Positions 1 through 12,613 are shown, numbered from the stretch's first letter. The stretch is DNA of 64,000 nt from Chamaelirium japonicum (GCA_947650365.1 OX393557.1:3768237-3832236); one strand, 5' to 3'. Notes: a model not told the origin generated them from the sequence alone. Made by a program: numbers and translations.

Positions 1-480
1 CCTTTTAAATGGTTGTATTTAGAGGTGAAACTCGGGTCGGGTTGGTTCGGTTTGAGTCAACTCGAATCGAACTGAACTAGTTTAGTTTTACCATATTGAA
101 ACTTGAACCAACCTGAATTGAGAATTGATCCGAACCGACCCAACCCACACTAAGTCCGAATCTGTAATTGATCTAAGAAATAATGGTTATTGGCTATTTA
201 CTAGCAAGCCAGAGGTCCACATTAGACTTTAACCATATGTTGAGTTCTTTTGGTAGTTGGTTCATCTTTAGCAAACAACAATATGCTACTCTTGTACTAG
301 CGTGATGTAGACCCCAAGTCAAAAACCGTGATACATGTGTATTTCTAGTACATGTGGAGTAATATATATGAATTCGATTCTTAGGTTGGGTCGGGTCTAT
401 CCAGGCCTAACCTACAACATATCCATATTTAATCGAGTCCTCAAAGCATAGAAACAAAGCAACCCATTTAGATCGGGTTG
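1..480. other. AT-rich flank with degenerate repeat remnants
   Basis: No gene seen. Around 30-160 and 380-480 the sequence is made of degenerate CGGGTCGGGTTGG-like and CGAACCGACCC-like words, the style seen in decayed non-autonomous hAT elements such as the one at 57357-57912. No clean termini or target duplication can be placed because one side may lie outside the window. Confidence 0.4.
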
Positions 481-589
481 GATTGATTCTCGGCTTTACC
501 TCCAAGTTGCACCCTGAGTTATACTTTGAGAATATTATGTTGCAAATATTTACTTCATTAATTGAAAATTTTGAATTTTATAGTAACAT

Positions 590-731
590 TTGCCTACTCC
601 ACATGACACGATCACAGCCATTCGTTGCAAAATATCAACTCAAAATGACACTAGTGAGATTCAAAAATTTGAACTCACTAGTGACATTCTGCAACAAACG
701 GCTGTGATCGTGCAATGTGGAGTTTGGCAAA
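590..731. mobile_element. Palindromic MITE-like hairpin upstream of the TPR gene
   Basis: The two halves are near-perfect inverted repeats. The left arm reads TGCCTACTCCACAT then ACGATCACAGCC, and the right arm is its complement ending ATGTGGAGTTTGGCA. They meet at an ACTAGTGAG palindrome near 648-684. Another partial copy of the inner motif (TAGTGAGATTCAAAA) follows at 737-753. The arrangement fits a short fold-back MITE about 470 bp upstream of the likely start codon of the TPR gene. The target duplication is not clear, so the superfamily is not assigned. Confidence 0.6.
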
Positions 732-899
732 TATCATTAGTGAGATTCAAAAAATTTAATCTGCACCGTTGAATCTCCATCCCGCGGATGGGAGCAAGGA
801 ATAGAGATGATTCGAATCCCCGACCAGCGTGGCCTCCCTTTCTCCCGAGGAACTGCGTGATGCGTGCGGACAGAAAGCGGACAAGCGGGCTCCCATCTC

Positions 900-1200
900 T
901 GAAGTCTGAAAGCCCCACCCATGCGAATCTCCGTCCCCTCCTTTCCTTCCGATCCACTCTCCCGTAAATCCCCAATTCTTAGGGTTCAGTTCATTCCTTC
1001 CTTCCCTCCTCGCCAAATCTCGGTCGATTCCTCCAAGAAACGGCCTTCCCATCGACTCCATCGTTCGATTCCTGCAATCCAGATCGGCTTCGGCTGCCGA
1101 AATTCTGATCCCTCACTTTCTCTCTTTGATCATTCGAATTTGTTTCGATTTGCGTGGAGAGAGGCCTGAGATCTCCGAGGTTTATCGGGATCCTCAGCCG
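900..1200 (+). promoter_or_regulatory. Probable 5' UTR/leader of the TPR gene
   Basis: This is a CT-rich leader directly before the start codon, with a telo-box-like TTAGGGTT at 978-985, a motif common in leaders of plant housekeeping genes. An upstream ATG at 921 opens an 82-codon reading frame that ends at 1169, before the main start. If transcription begins upstream of 921 this would be a uORF. The transcription start cannot be read from the sequence. Confidence 0.4.
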
Positions 1201-2416
1201 ATGGCGACGGCAGCTTTGAACAAGATCGAGAGGGCTCACCAGTTGTACCGTGAGGGGAGCCACGAGGAGGCGTTAGGGCTATACACCGAAGCACTGGCGT
1301 TGGCGAAGAACAAGGCGCAGAAGATCGCGCTGCACAGCAACAGGGCCGCGTGCTATCTGAAATTGCACGAGTTTAAGAAGGTTCTCTTTTTACTTAATCA
1401 AATTGGTCCCTTTTTTTTTTGGGTTTTTTATGCGTGAATCTCTCTCTTTTTAGTTTCTTTATGTGTGAGCTGTGCTTGTCTAATGATCAAATGGGTCTCT
1501 TTTTTGGTTTCCTACATCATTTTGTGATAAAAAAATATCATATTTTGAATTAGATCACAGTGATAAAAATTAGTTGGTTGCTGATAATTTATTTTAAAAA
1601 AAACTTCGGCAAGTACATTTGAAGTGTATATGTTGAATTATGCGGAATTGTGAAGAATGAAATATGCACAACTCCTTCTGCATAATTTCTAGAGCAGGCA
1701 TTGCATAATGCATGCATATGAGTTGAAGACACACATGTGAAGATACAAATGGGTTTATTCCTCGATATGTCCGCTTACTTAAAGCTGAGTTTCGCTCTTC
1801 CAGCCACATTGTCGCTCTTCATTGAACCGCGCTTTGCTTTTTTGCTAGTTGTTTTTTTGCTCTTCATCGTGTCACACTTTACTTCGGTGCTAGCCATGTC
1901 GTCGCACTTTGTTGAGATGTGCTTCAGTATTTCGGCCATGATACCGTTCTTCATTGAGCCTCACTTTGTTGTTCCAGTCTTCTTATCACTTTTCATTGAG
2001 CCCCTCTTCGTTCGTCCAACTGCACGACCCGCTCTTCATTAAGCCGTGTTTCGCTACTCTAGTCCTCTATTGCTCTTCATTGAGCCGTGCTGTACTGCCA
2101 ATTGACTTTGCCACACAACCTCTTCAGCCTGCAGTCCTCTATTGCGGTGGCTGCTATATGTGACCTCTTTTTTTTTTTTCATCAGCACTACCGACTTGAG
2201 GTTCTCTTTATACTGGTTTCCAGTCAACTTCGCCAGTCTTTGGATTGGGCTTTGGCCGTGCGTAACACATTCTCCAAACTCAACACCTTGGACAATAGGT
2301 TTTTTGTTACTTATTCCTGAGTTATTATGCTTCCTCTAGGTGTTACACTGTTACTCCTTTCCCTTCTAATGGCCGGAGGAGGAGGAGGTGGTGTGTGTGT
2401 GTGGTGTGTGTGTGTG

Positions 2417-2495
<79 letters not shown>

Positions 2496-5122
2496 CTGTT
2501 TTTCAGATGTCAGTATAGTTGCCCATGTTTAGACCGTCTGCTTGCTGGTCGACCTAGGACTTGTGGTATTTTTCCCTCTGCAAACTTTATGTGTACCCAC
2601 CTTGAGTTTGGCGGAGGGTGTTGAGATGTATGTATTTTTTATTTCGTTTGTTGTATTATATCCTGATCCATAGGCGATCACAACCAGTTGTATGCTTAGC
2701 CATTTGGCTTCACCCTAGGATGCTCTCCTTTGGGCATTCTCCCATGGTAACAAAATTGAAAGCCCTCAACGACTGAAAATCTATACTACATAACAAAAGT
2801 AAAATTTTATTGGAGTCCTATCGAGGAGGGATATCCAACAAAACTCAAAGACAAGATCAGACCACGTTGTGATGCCCATATGGCCGACAACCTTCTTCTC
2901 CTTTCGACTGAAACCAACCGCTTTAAATGTACATCAAGACATTATGATACATGATGACTTTTTCTACTCATTATTGAAAATTTTCTGGTGCATAACTGTA
3001 CTTGATCCTAATTTTAGGCAGCTGAAGAATGTACATCGGTTCTTGAGTTGGATCACCAGCACACAGGAGCATTGATGTTGCGTGCGCAAACATTGGTCAC
3101 TCTTAAGGACTATCAATCAGCACTCTTCGATGTCAACAGGCTGATGGAGCTGAATCCATCATCAGATGTGTACCGGAATCTGCAAGCTCGACTAAGGACG
3201 CAATTGGTATGCTTCATTTATTTTTTCCTCTAATAGGATTGGTTATATTGTAGGCTACCTTGTTCACATGTACTGCCTATGGAACTTAGTGCTAACAATC
3301 AGTTGGTGAAATACTCCTGCTAACTAAACTATTGAGTTCGTGTTGTAGTATGTTGCAAAGCATATAGGACTACTTTGGATGATGAATAGGTAAACAATAC
3401 TAAAGATTAAATGTAGAAAAGAAATTTGCTAGAAAAGAAGTAAATTTGAACTTGACTAATTTTAAAAAACCCAAAAAAAAAATTAATTATTAAAGTAAGC
3501 ACCAAGGCGCCCAGGCGGCCGCCCAGACTCCGCCGCCCGTCTAGCCACTGCCTTGGCAGTCAGAACTCCAAAATGCCTAGGCGACACCTTGACTACACTG
3601 TTGGCTATTAACTATAGCTATAACACACTATTTCCTATTCCTCTTGGTTATGCATGGACATCGAAGAGGAGCAATAAAGGCTAGCAGCAGAAGTATATGA
3701 TATGCATGAATGTTTTTAATGACTTATTTGAGGGTTCCTTGCCTCACTCCTTGATACGAGGCTTTTAAAAAACAGGTTCAAACTTATGACAAGACTTATT
3801 AATTGAAGCACATACATTGCATAAAAGAGACTCATGTTAGTGCATGTATGTATGATCTCTTATTTATTCTTTCTAAATGGGAGGTATAAACCTTAATTAG
3901 GCAGTGATTATGTCCATGATGAGTGAAAGGTAAACGGTGAAATTTCCGTTTCTTTTGCATTTTGTTGTGTCAATTCTAATGCCAAATCTTGGTTGATTAA
4001 TAATATTATAGAGCTTTACATGGTCTTTGAAATACATCAGAGGTCAGGCAACTTTTAAATATTGGGTTATTTGTGCATTGGAGTATGTATTGTAAGATCC
4101 CTTCCAGAAGTTGTTATGGACCTTAAGTTCAAATACAACAGTGATGTCATTTACCTTGCTTTTTCACATGGTTTTTCTTACTTTACAAGTACTTTTATAA
4201 GAAGGAACTTTAAGCTGAAGATATATGCCAAGGTTTGTGTCCCACCTCAATGTGAATTTGTATGCCTTGCCTTATGCCTCTGCCTTTTAAGCATTTCTTA
4301 AGTATGCAATAAAGGAAATTACATATATGCTATCTTATACATGAGTTATTGTGTTGGTTTGCTATCTTCGTGATCTTTAATCGTCATGGAAGTGGTTCAT
4401 TTGACCCTTAGCATGCATAACCAGTCATTAGAAAATAGGAGCTGTGTCATCTCTAATTCTAGCATCATATTATTTATTTTTATTTCTCAACTTTCATATC
4501 TGATACTTGCAATTAAAATTTGTTGTGGTGACTACTATGCTCACCGTCATCACCATCATAATCATCTTTCTCCAACATTAAATGACACATCGTAACTGCT
4601 GCTTCATTGTTGCCTTGATTTTCATCATTTTCGTCAAATTCATGACTAGCACTGGTAACCTTTAGCCCTTATCTTCTGCATGAAAATTCTAGGCTACATT
4701 ATGTATTGTACAATGGATTTTTTTCCTTTGACTTGTGCATTTTGCAAGTTATTGTCTAAACATTTATTTCTTCTTAGTAAAATGAGGTAATCCTTGCCAG
4801 TTCCCCTATTTAAGTGATCATCTTCTTAAAATGTGACTTAAGTCAATGAACTTGTTGAACTTGACACTGTGCCTTTATTTCTGAATCCCAACATGTTAAA
4901 AACAACAAATTATGCAGCTTAATTCTGTTAATTTGCTTCTTGATTTTCTTAAAGCCAATGAAGATGCAAAATACCACTCATTAGATAAAGAAGATATTTA
5001 GCGAAAGGGGAGCTTTACCTTCAGAAATTGAAGAAAGAAGCATCAAAAAGAAGAAAAAGGAAGACTATTAAAGTATCAAGAGGAAAAAGAAATAAGAGAT
5101 AAAATACAGGAATGATGAAATG

Positions 5123-5158
<36 letters not shown>

Positions 5159-6866
5159 GGTTAGTTAAGGAGGCTGCTCCATTGAAAATAAAGAGAACAC
5201 ATAGGGTGGTTTGGTGGAGAAAGAAAAGCAAAGGAGTACCGTAGAGGGAGAGATCCTTCGAATAACTAATCTATGTACATTAATTCCAATTAAAATATAG
5301 TCCATATTGTTAAATATGTCGTGTATATAGTCCATAAGGTGTAAATATTGATATTTTAGTTGAGTATATATATTACCCATCCATCTACATACCTTTCGGA
5401 CCTGTAAGAGGCTCATTATAATGTGAATCATGCAAAGACATTCTTACCTTCATGCCTTAGAGAATGAACAAAACCTAAAAGATAGCAAAATAAATTAAAA
5501 TAAAACTCAATCAATACCCGTTATGACTCAAGATTTATCATAACCCTACTTTATATTCAACTTAACCTACACCTAATGGAAACTATGTTTTGCACTTCCG
5601 TAGCACCGATTACATTCTGCATATCACTCAACAAGTCTTTTATTTTGTCTTATTTTGATGGTATGTAGGATTTGAGGATGTTGTGTTTCCTCTTCTCATG
5701 ATTGATCTTTGGATGGAATCTTTGGCGATTTTGGCTCGCTGAACCGCTAATTATTATATGGGACGATGATCAACCCCTTTATACTGACCTTTAGGTCTGT
5801 TGTCAAATCCGAATCATATGAGTCATGGAATCTGTCTATAGACTTGACCTTCGATCACAGGAGAAGAGATATATCTCCATTATGCCCTTTTTAATGGACA
5901 ACGTGGCACAATACGATTGGGTTGTATGCAAGTGCAGCAAATCAATCGTGGAGCAAAAATGCTCTGGTAACTAGTGTAACTGGGAATCAAGTAAATAGGT
6001 GTTTGCTTTTTTTTTTTGAGCCGTAGCTTAGTTGTTTGCAATCGCGAAAGGGGGGAGGGTTTACTACTGTGCTACGCGGACGCTGGACAGCCGCCCACAA
6101 GGTCGTATATAGGAAAACTCAAAAATCCGTGGGGGCAGCTGTCCCCCCCTGGTCCCCAGGTAACTCAGCCCCTGGAGGTCTCCCTACGAGTCCTTATATG
6201 TACTAACTACTCCTGATGGTAAAAAAGTGTATGGCTGCACATTGTGCAGTCACACAGCAGTTGTGCACCGTCTAGGCTAGAGTGGCACAGTTCACTGTGT
6301 GACCACACAATTTCTCAGGTGCATATGTGGCCCCCACGTATGTGCTAGAAATTGGGTGATGGCATTCAAAATGACTACATTGGTCCAAATACTTAAACAA
6401 TATGCTGTGGATGAATAGAGAGTAATATCATATTTCTGTTAATAGGCTCCTAAAGTTCACAAATGGGTGATAAATTGTTACTGATCAACATGCAGGATAT
6501 GTTGTCATTCTCTGACCTTTTTTATATTTGGTGAAGTCTCTAGCTCCAATACCTGAATCCGAGGAGGAATTAGTGTGTCCTGAAGATGAAGGTAGTGCCT
6601 TAGCAGAATTGGATAAAAAGAATGAGCCCCCAAGCACTAATCTTGGTAGTCCTGTTACTCGGAGTGAAAATCCCCCCGAGGCCCCACCAGATGTGCATCC
6701 CAAAGGATGGGAAGCAATCCCAAAACCAAAAGGGCATTCAGGTCTGGATTACTCACGGTGGGACAGGGTTGAAGATGGATCGAGCGAAGAGGAAGATGAA
6801 GATGAAGAGCAGCAACCTCAGTATCGGTTTCGGGTCAGAACTGTCGGTGTGCGGCCTGTGAAGTGA
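1201..6866 (+). CDS. TPR-repeat protein, three exons, complete
   Basis: Exons are 1201-1380, 3018-3206 and 6537-6866. All boundaries are GT...AG and every junction is phase 0, giving 232 residues. Residues about 4-110 form three tetratricopeptide repeats: RAHQLYREGSHEEALGLYTE; then NRAACYLKLHEFKKAAEE, which crosses the exon 1/2 junction; then RAQTLVTLKDYQSALFDVN. The second half is a low-complexity acidic and proline-rich tail with the block GWEAIPKPKGHSGLDYSRWD, an acidic run (EEEDEDEEQ) and a basic end (FRVRTVGVRPVK). TPR arrays bind partner proteins, often Hsp70/Hsp90 tails. The first helix lacks the usual Asn of a complete carboxylate clamp, so chaperone binding is not assured. The start ATG has a strong context (CCGATGGCG) and follows a CT-rich leader. 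The third exon's acceptor was chosen because it is the only nearby AG that keeps the frame. The exact family member is not recognised. Confidence 0.85.
1795..2095. repeat. Degenerate TTCATTGAGCC repeats in intron 1
   Basis: The phrase CTCTTCATTGA(A/G)CC(G/T)(C/T) recurs about six times with irregular 35-60 base spacing, interleaved with CGCTTTGC/CACTTTG words. It looks like an old, decayed minisatellite. Confidence 0.5.
2389..2494. repeat. (GT)n-(GA)n compound microsatellite
   Basis: About 28 bases of imperfect GT repeats pass directly into about 76 bases of pure GA repeats inside intron 1 of the TPR gene. Reading frames through it encode only Arg-Glu repeats and are not genes. Confidence 0.95.
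3500..3595. mobile_element. Remnant of the CCTAGGCGG hAT family
   Basis: A short stretch rich in GGCGCCCAGGCGGCCGCC and TGCCTAGGCGAC words, starting CAAGGCGCC and ending ACACCTTG. It resembles the sub-terminal parts of the elements at 40112, 51955 and 52901, but is only about 90 bases and has no matching flanking duplication. It is probably a decayed or deleted copy. Confidence 0.4.
5125..5156. repeat. (GA)n microsatellite
   Basis: Thirty-two bases of GA dinucleotides within intron 2 of the TPR gene. Confidence 0.95.
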
Positions 6867-7898
6867 ACGCATTGTTGTCAAAATCAAAAAGGTGTATGGA
6901 CCAAATAGAAGGTTCGAAACATATAATCCTTCATGATCTCCATGTCAGGTTGCCACGTCGTATCACCTGTGTGTCTACAAGTGACTTTCATGGGCCCTCG
7001 ATGGCATAGTATCTGGCCCAATTATGGCATTGATCCCTGTTGGAGGGCGGACTATAACTTGGCTAACATCACCGCCACCTACTACTGTAAAGATAAAGGT
7101 ATTTCACATCTTTTTCTTGGACTGGGTCTTGATTCTTTCGATTTACCTTAATTAAGCTGATGAGCTTTGTAACCACCACTACTTGTTTTTGGAATGCAGG
7201 ATTTTTTTCGATTCAAATTATTGTCGGATCTCAATCTCTGTGGATTGTTTTAAACCATGGCAGTTTGGGTCCCTGTAAAGTCGCAAAATTATCTGAAGGT
7301 ATTCAGATTTGGATGTACAATATGTGAGCGTGGCTAGAGATGGCTCTTAACATGAATGGTCGATGAAGATAGAGATTCACCAAGCCCAGATCCCAGATTT
7401 GATGGTCATGGTCCCCACATTGAGGCATCTGGGTGTATAATCTTCAAGATTTTGCAGGGCAATAATTTGTAGCTGGAAGTGGTCGTTATTAATTTTTTTT
7501 ACATAAATAATCATTATTAGTTATGGTTGACCGTGATTATGAACTGCTGACTATTGTTGATTAGGCCTGAGGGCATTACGCACTGTACATAAGCCACCCA
7601 CGTGCCAAATATATGGAATAGAGTCCCTAAACCCTAGATTCGTTGGAGATTGGGTGATCAGAGTAACGTATGTGAACACGATGTTATCGATGAGTCTGAT
7701 CTTAATCTGGTTCCTTATCTCTACTTCTTGATAGAATTCTGTAGATCGTATTAGTTTTAACAGAATCGTAGGTAACGATTGGTTTCATGGTTTAAGGAGA
7801 CATGCGCCACCATAACCATCTTCGATGGAGATGAGCCCCTCATACTGCCACCACTGCAAAATCTAGCTAAGGTTCCACCCCGAAAACCTTAGCACTTG

Positions 7899-7955
<57 letters not shown>

Positions 7956-8959
7956 TAACTTGAGCGTGAGAGAGACCTTGGCTCGAAGGCATCACCAATT
8001 AATATTCTCATTGTAAACAAGGAAGATGTCATTAAATAGTCATTGTAAACACAGATGGACGTGTATTTGTGTAGACAAGATAATCAAAGATTCAGAAGGA
8101 TCCTTTGAACATGTATGCTTCCCACAATTTATCATTTGACTACAAAATTAATCAAAATTCGACAATTGTAATATTTATTTGATAGATTCCTGTTCTATCA
8201 TGATCAAAACTTAATTTGCCTTTGGAAGATGAATCCAACCAACCCTAACATCCCAAGTCGGATGATGCATCCAACCAAACCCTAACATCTAAATGTAGAC
8301 AATCAAAAGAATTAAAATGTTAGTCATGTGTATATCCTATCTTTGTGTATGAGCCTCATATGAGAACACATATGTCGTTAGCTAGATTTTTTTCTTCAGG
8401 AGTTAATCCATTTTTAATATAAATAATTGTTGCAATTAGATTGTTTTAAGTGTTACTATTCTTAAGTTGATTAAACTAATTTTGATTTATTTTTTAAGTT
8501 TGGGTTTTAGCTGGGGGCTAAGAATTAGTTATGTGTTATAGTTTATTAGTTTGGAAGGTCCCAAAAGTGCATTGTCAGGCCCCAACGAGAGGAAGAGCAC
8601 CATAGAGGAACCCTAGTTAGCTACATTTTTCTGCAATTATTTTCAATCAATCTAATTGATGTTGTTTGACTTTGGTAGGAGTTTCTCATTTAATAAGAGT
8701 AAAAATAGAGTTATAAATCAATTAAAATTTTTTTTTTCCGACCATTGTGGTCTATAATGATGACCACAATCAAAGTGTACAACATCTAGTAGACCACAAT
8801 CGGATAATCACCCATCGAAATATCAAGAATTTTAGCCTCCTTTGATAGCCAATCAGCAACCATTAGCTTAATTATTTGTGTATATGTGTCACTCTAACGC
8901 TAGTAGCACCCTTCAAGCAATCGAACACAATCATGTATGAAGTTGCACTTAGAGGATAT
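6867..8959. other. TPR gene 3' region and intergenic DNA
   Basis: The first few hundred bases are presumably the 3' UTR of the TPR gene; no poly(A) site can be fixed. The rest is AT-rich with a (CT)n microsatellite at 7900-7952 and no convincing coding sequence. Confidence 0.5.
7900..7952. repeat. (CT)n microsatellite
   Basis: About 53 bases of uninterrupted CT repeats. Confidence 0.95.
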
Positions 8960-9607
8960 CAAGGTTTGAGATTTTAATTATGTGCCTGGTTTTGGTCCTG
9001 ACCGAAAGCCAAATTTTGATTAAAATTTAGAATTTCAATCGAAATGTGATTTTTTTTAAAAAAAATGGACGTAAAAAAATGCCAGAATTATCGATATTTT
9101 AAAATTTTGAATTGAAGCCTTTTATATTTGTGCATACATATTTATTGAATGGTTTGAAGAAAACACATATCACACACGTAGTAAGCTTGCATAGACCATG
9201 ATAACCAATGTGGAATATCAGTAAACTGAAAAAAAAAACACTTGATAATCACCATATAGTTACATAAATTTATAGAAACAAAAAATCCGTTCGGAAGATG
9301 TTCTTGGTTATCGACTCCATATGATTTCAGAGAAAATCTCATCGAAAGTGATCGAAATCTACAGAAGAGTTGACAACATCTCATTTCGACGATTCCACAG
9401 CATCTGGTCGAAATTTTGTTGAAATCTTACCATAATCTTTCTTTTTGACCAAAATTTTATCAATTTCGGATGAAATTCATAAAAAACCACTGAAATACTC
9501 TGAAATCACCTGAAATCTAAACTTTCGAGGTTTTGCATGGGTTTTCGTTTCAGTAGCGACTGAAACTGATCAAAATTTCATTGTTTCGATCGAAATCTCA
9601 ATCCATG
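8960..9607. mobile_element. Non-autonomous hAT-type element (648 bp)
   Basis: Starts CAAGGTTTGAGATTT and ends AAATCTCAATCCATG, an imperfect terminal inverted repeat with the hAT-like CA...TG ends. It is flanked by GAGGATAT (8952-8959) and GAAGATAT (9608-9615), an 8-bp duplication with one mismatch, as expected for hAT insertion. The interior is packed with CGAAATTTC-like words and encodes no transposase. Confidence 0.75.
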
Positions 9608-10394
9608 GAAGATATATGTATTCACGATCAAAATAATTAAGAAAATCTGTTAGATTGGACAAAGGAAGTAGAAAATAAATGTTTGCGTTGTAGAAAACTT
9701 GTCGCTAAACATTAGAAGCTTATGGTGAGGTAAATAATGCATGGTTGATGTCATCATCTCTCGACTTAGTATTTTCTTTGATTCTTATGAGAGGCCTCGA
9801 ATGAGGAACTCCCGTGTTTCAACGGCGCCAATGGACCACTATTTTTAACTAAGTTCCCATGCATTTGTACGGGGATCACTCAACGTTGTTGAAGCGCGGG
9901 TGTCAAGTTCAATTACTTTGTGTGATCTTTCCTTCTTTAATTCTCTCTTTCAGTGTTTCCTAGAGAAAAGATGGCTTTATGGCATGGCCTTCAAGCTTTC
10001 AAGGTTTCAATTCCTACAATAACGGTTGTGGATTGATAATGACTCTTTGGCAGTTATTCCACAGTTAAATACATTTCCTCCTTATACTCATGTTCTCATT
10101 TACTGTTACTCGTCATTATGTTCCATTGTTGCTGCTTTCCAGCTTCTGGCTATTGCACATCAAGACATAGAGTAGGCATTCCTTCATCATGACTTGTCCG
10201 ATCTTGATTAAACGTGTTTATCTTGTATCTCTTAGCTAGTTGTTATTGTTATTGTAAATTTACATAAAAAAAAGAAAAATGATTCGAGTCTCACCTTTTA
10301 TAAGGCCCATGGAGTGGCAGTCCATACCAGTTAATTTGATGATTGTCCTACCCTTTGTTTGTTCTACCTTTATTTTTTAAAAGAATTAAAGAAT

Positions 10395-11083
10395 GAGCTT
10401 ACTATTTTTTTTGGGAGATGTATTTTTTATTTAATTTTTATTTAATTTTTTATATACTCACCAAAATTATGAAAAATTTATATTTTTAGAATCTACTAAT
10501 CGAGCTCTACAAAACTAGACTCATTGTGACTTTGAAATTTTGAAGGAAAAAAAAAAACCCGGATACAAGTGATCCATAATTAAGTCATATTTCACCGAAT
10601 TAAGTGACATTTACTGATAGTTACAAATAAACGAAAAATGTCACCTTCAAAACTAAATTGTCACCTAAGCTAACTTAATATCTCATTTCAAAACCAAATG
10701 TCACGTAAATTAACAGTTGTAAAATTAAGAGACATTTTTATCGACAGTTTGTCTCTGATAAAGTATCACTTTATTTTGAAAATGATTATTTTATATGACA
10801 TTTGCTTTAGAAAGTGATATTTATTCATATTCAGTTTACGTGAAACTAAGATTTTGAAAGTGACATATTTTAGTTATTTATAGCTATCAGTAAATATCAC
10901 TTAATTATAAAGTAGTCTTATATCTGATTTTTTTCTTAGAATCTTGCTCATGGACAACATGGGTCTTATTTTATAGAGCTCCATGAGTAGATTCCGAAAA
11001 TATAAATTTTATAAAATTTCGATATGTATACAAGAAGTTATGGATTTTTTAAAGTGAAAAACCTTACCCCTAAAAAATATTAT
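10395..11083. mobile_element. Long-inverted-repeat element, MULE-like (689 bp)
   Basis: The two halves are diverged inverted repeats over almost their full length. For example TAGAATCTACTAATCGAGCTC in the left arm pairs with GAGCTCCATGAGTAGATTC in the right, and AGTGACATTTACTGATAG pairs with CTATCAGTAAATATCACTT. The flanks share TTAAAGAAT (10386-10394 and 11084-11092), a 9-bp duplication typical of Mutator-like elements. The outermost bases are imperfectly matched, so the exact ends are provisional. No coding sequence. Confidence 0.6.
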
Positions 11084-11394
11084 TTAAAGAATCAGATGGA
11101 TATTTGAGCTGATGCTTGCCACATATAGAGCCTACATGTTAAGGGCAATTAAATCATTCGAAATTTTTTATCTTTTCACATGAGAGTGCTTATCAGTTGG
11201 ATAGTTGTCAGATCATTAGGCTTGCTGATGGGGCCAATATAATGGGCCTCCTTTATCACTACTCAAAAACAAAAACATTACTGCTTGATGGCACTCCGGG
11301 GCTGGGTTTCTTCTAGTATAGTGGAATCTCATCATCACCTAATTAAAGATACACCAATTGGATCTGTTTTAGTAACTGCAAGGGAAACCATGGG

Positions 11395-11592
11395 TAGTGA
11401 CTGTCCGTCAACACCTTGTTGCTTTTTTCTCTGTTGATACGCATGCCGAGGATCTGCTTCGAAAGGCCCAGATTTTTTATCGAGAACTTCTTTGACAGCT
11501 TCAGCTTCTTGATCTCCTCCATGTCCGCTCAAACGATCAGCTTGTCGCCGACATATAACAAGAGGATGATAAAGTTGTAACCAAACATCTTG
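11395..11592 (-). pseudogene. Copia reverse transcriptase fragment
   Basis: The minus strand reads KMFGYNFIILLLYV, then GDKLIV, a stop, ADMEEIKKLK and LGLSKQILGMRINREK. This matches the Copia reverse transcriptase block around LLLYVDDM and KDLGxxKxILGM. The catalytic YVDD is changed to YVGD and an in-frame stop follows. Only about 65 residues remain, with no LTRs nearby, so this is an isolated relic. Confidence 0.75.
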
Positions 11593-12426
11593 AAGTAACT
11601 ATAAAGGAGCCGAACCCACATCAAGAGAGACTCTTCATGTTTCCTTCACCGGTGACCTTTTGCCCCAGTTATCGTCATTATTATTTGGTTGGATTGAAGT
11701 GATCGGACAGGAAGATCTCCGATCTTTTGGTTTGAAACTCTTGAAACGAGCTAGGGCGGATCTTCGGTTCCTAACTATGTATCTCTGCCGCCTTTGGTTT
11801 CTACAAGGTTGGACGTCTTTAGTTGAAAGATCACCTGAGGTAGTGTGCGTACATGCAACCTTAACTGCACAAGACTGCATGGGCTATTTCGACTACCCCT
11901 CTCTCTAGGTTGGCCCGGTCACAAGTCCCATATGGGTCTGGTGCTCATGATGACACACCATGATTGTGCGGTCGGTTGGAGTGCAATTAACTTTTTGGGC
12001 CACCAACGGAAGGAGATTTGAACGCTATGTCTAATGCAATAGATTTAGAGTTCAAATCTCATCAAGTCGGTTCGCCCTGGTCGGAGGCCTTGGGTGCACA
12101 TCATGACAACCCCCACGGCTAGTGAACCCACTTCAGTCTTCGTGGGGCTGTGATGCACACCGGCCAGACCCACCAACTGGCATGGGCCCGCCATCATAGA
12201 TTTGTATTTATTATTAGGGAATCGGGTGCATGATCATCCTGACTAGCCAACATAGTAGTCATTCCTTCAATTCAAGTGCCACGTGGCAATTTTTAACTAT
12301 GGTTAGGCATTGGTCAAGATGGATTCACCGTTCCTAACAATAATTATGAAAAAAAAATTATACCACATGGCATTTTTAGGTTAACCATAACAAGGGGTAT
12401 TTGCGCGCTACAGTTCACCATTAATT

Positions 12427-12613
12427 TAGATAAACGCTATTCAGCTCGAAGGTTTTCTTGATTTCGCCGGCCTGATTGATGTGGCAACATGCAACTGGTG
12501 TTGTTAAAGATTTTAAAATCGCTAGTGGGTTTCAGCCACCAGTTGCACGTTGCCACGTCAGTCGGGCCAACAAAATCGGGACTGACCTTGGCCTAAATAG
12601 CATTTCTCTTAAA
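12427..12613. mobile_element. Hairpin MITE-like element
   Basis: The inner arms pair well: TGATGTGGCAACATGCAACTGG near 12477 against CCAGTTGCACGTTGCCACGTCA near 12537. The outer ends AAACGCTATTCAG and CTAAATAGCATTT also pair. Length is about 190 bp. The AT-rich flanks give no certain target duplication. No coding sequence. Confidence 0.5.

Larger units (their letters stand above)
1381..3017 (+). other. Intron 1 of the TPR gene
   Basis: 1.64-kb phase-0 intron, donor GTTCTC and acceptor TTTTAG. It holds a run of degenerate short repeats built on CTCTTCATTGAGCC (about 1795-2090) and a GT then GA microsatellite at 2389-2494. No coding sequence seen. Confidence 0.75.
3207..6536 (+). other. Intron 2 of the TPR gene
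   Basis: 3.33-kb phase-0 intron between TPR-coding exon 2 and the tail exon. It contains a GCCTAGGCG-type hAT remnant (about 3500-3595), a GA microsatellite (5125-5156), and a segment at 5880-5960 that recurs near 51205-51320. No exon-like reading frame in the TPR frame was seen. Confidence 0.7.

Noticed and set aside
2327-2624. Arg-Glu repeat open frames across (GA)n, also near 19.1 kb
   Set aside because: Microsatellite translation; the 2.4-kb one lies in an intron and the 19.1-kb one crosses a splice donor.
6017-6215. tRNA-derived SINE (TAGCTTAGTTG resembles an A box)
   Set aside because: No convincing B box, tail or target duplication.
11970-12180. SINE or tRNA-like sequence around GAGTTCAAATCTC
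   Set aside because: A B-box-like word alone; no cloverleaf, A box at the right distance, or 3' tail.
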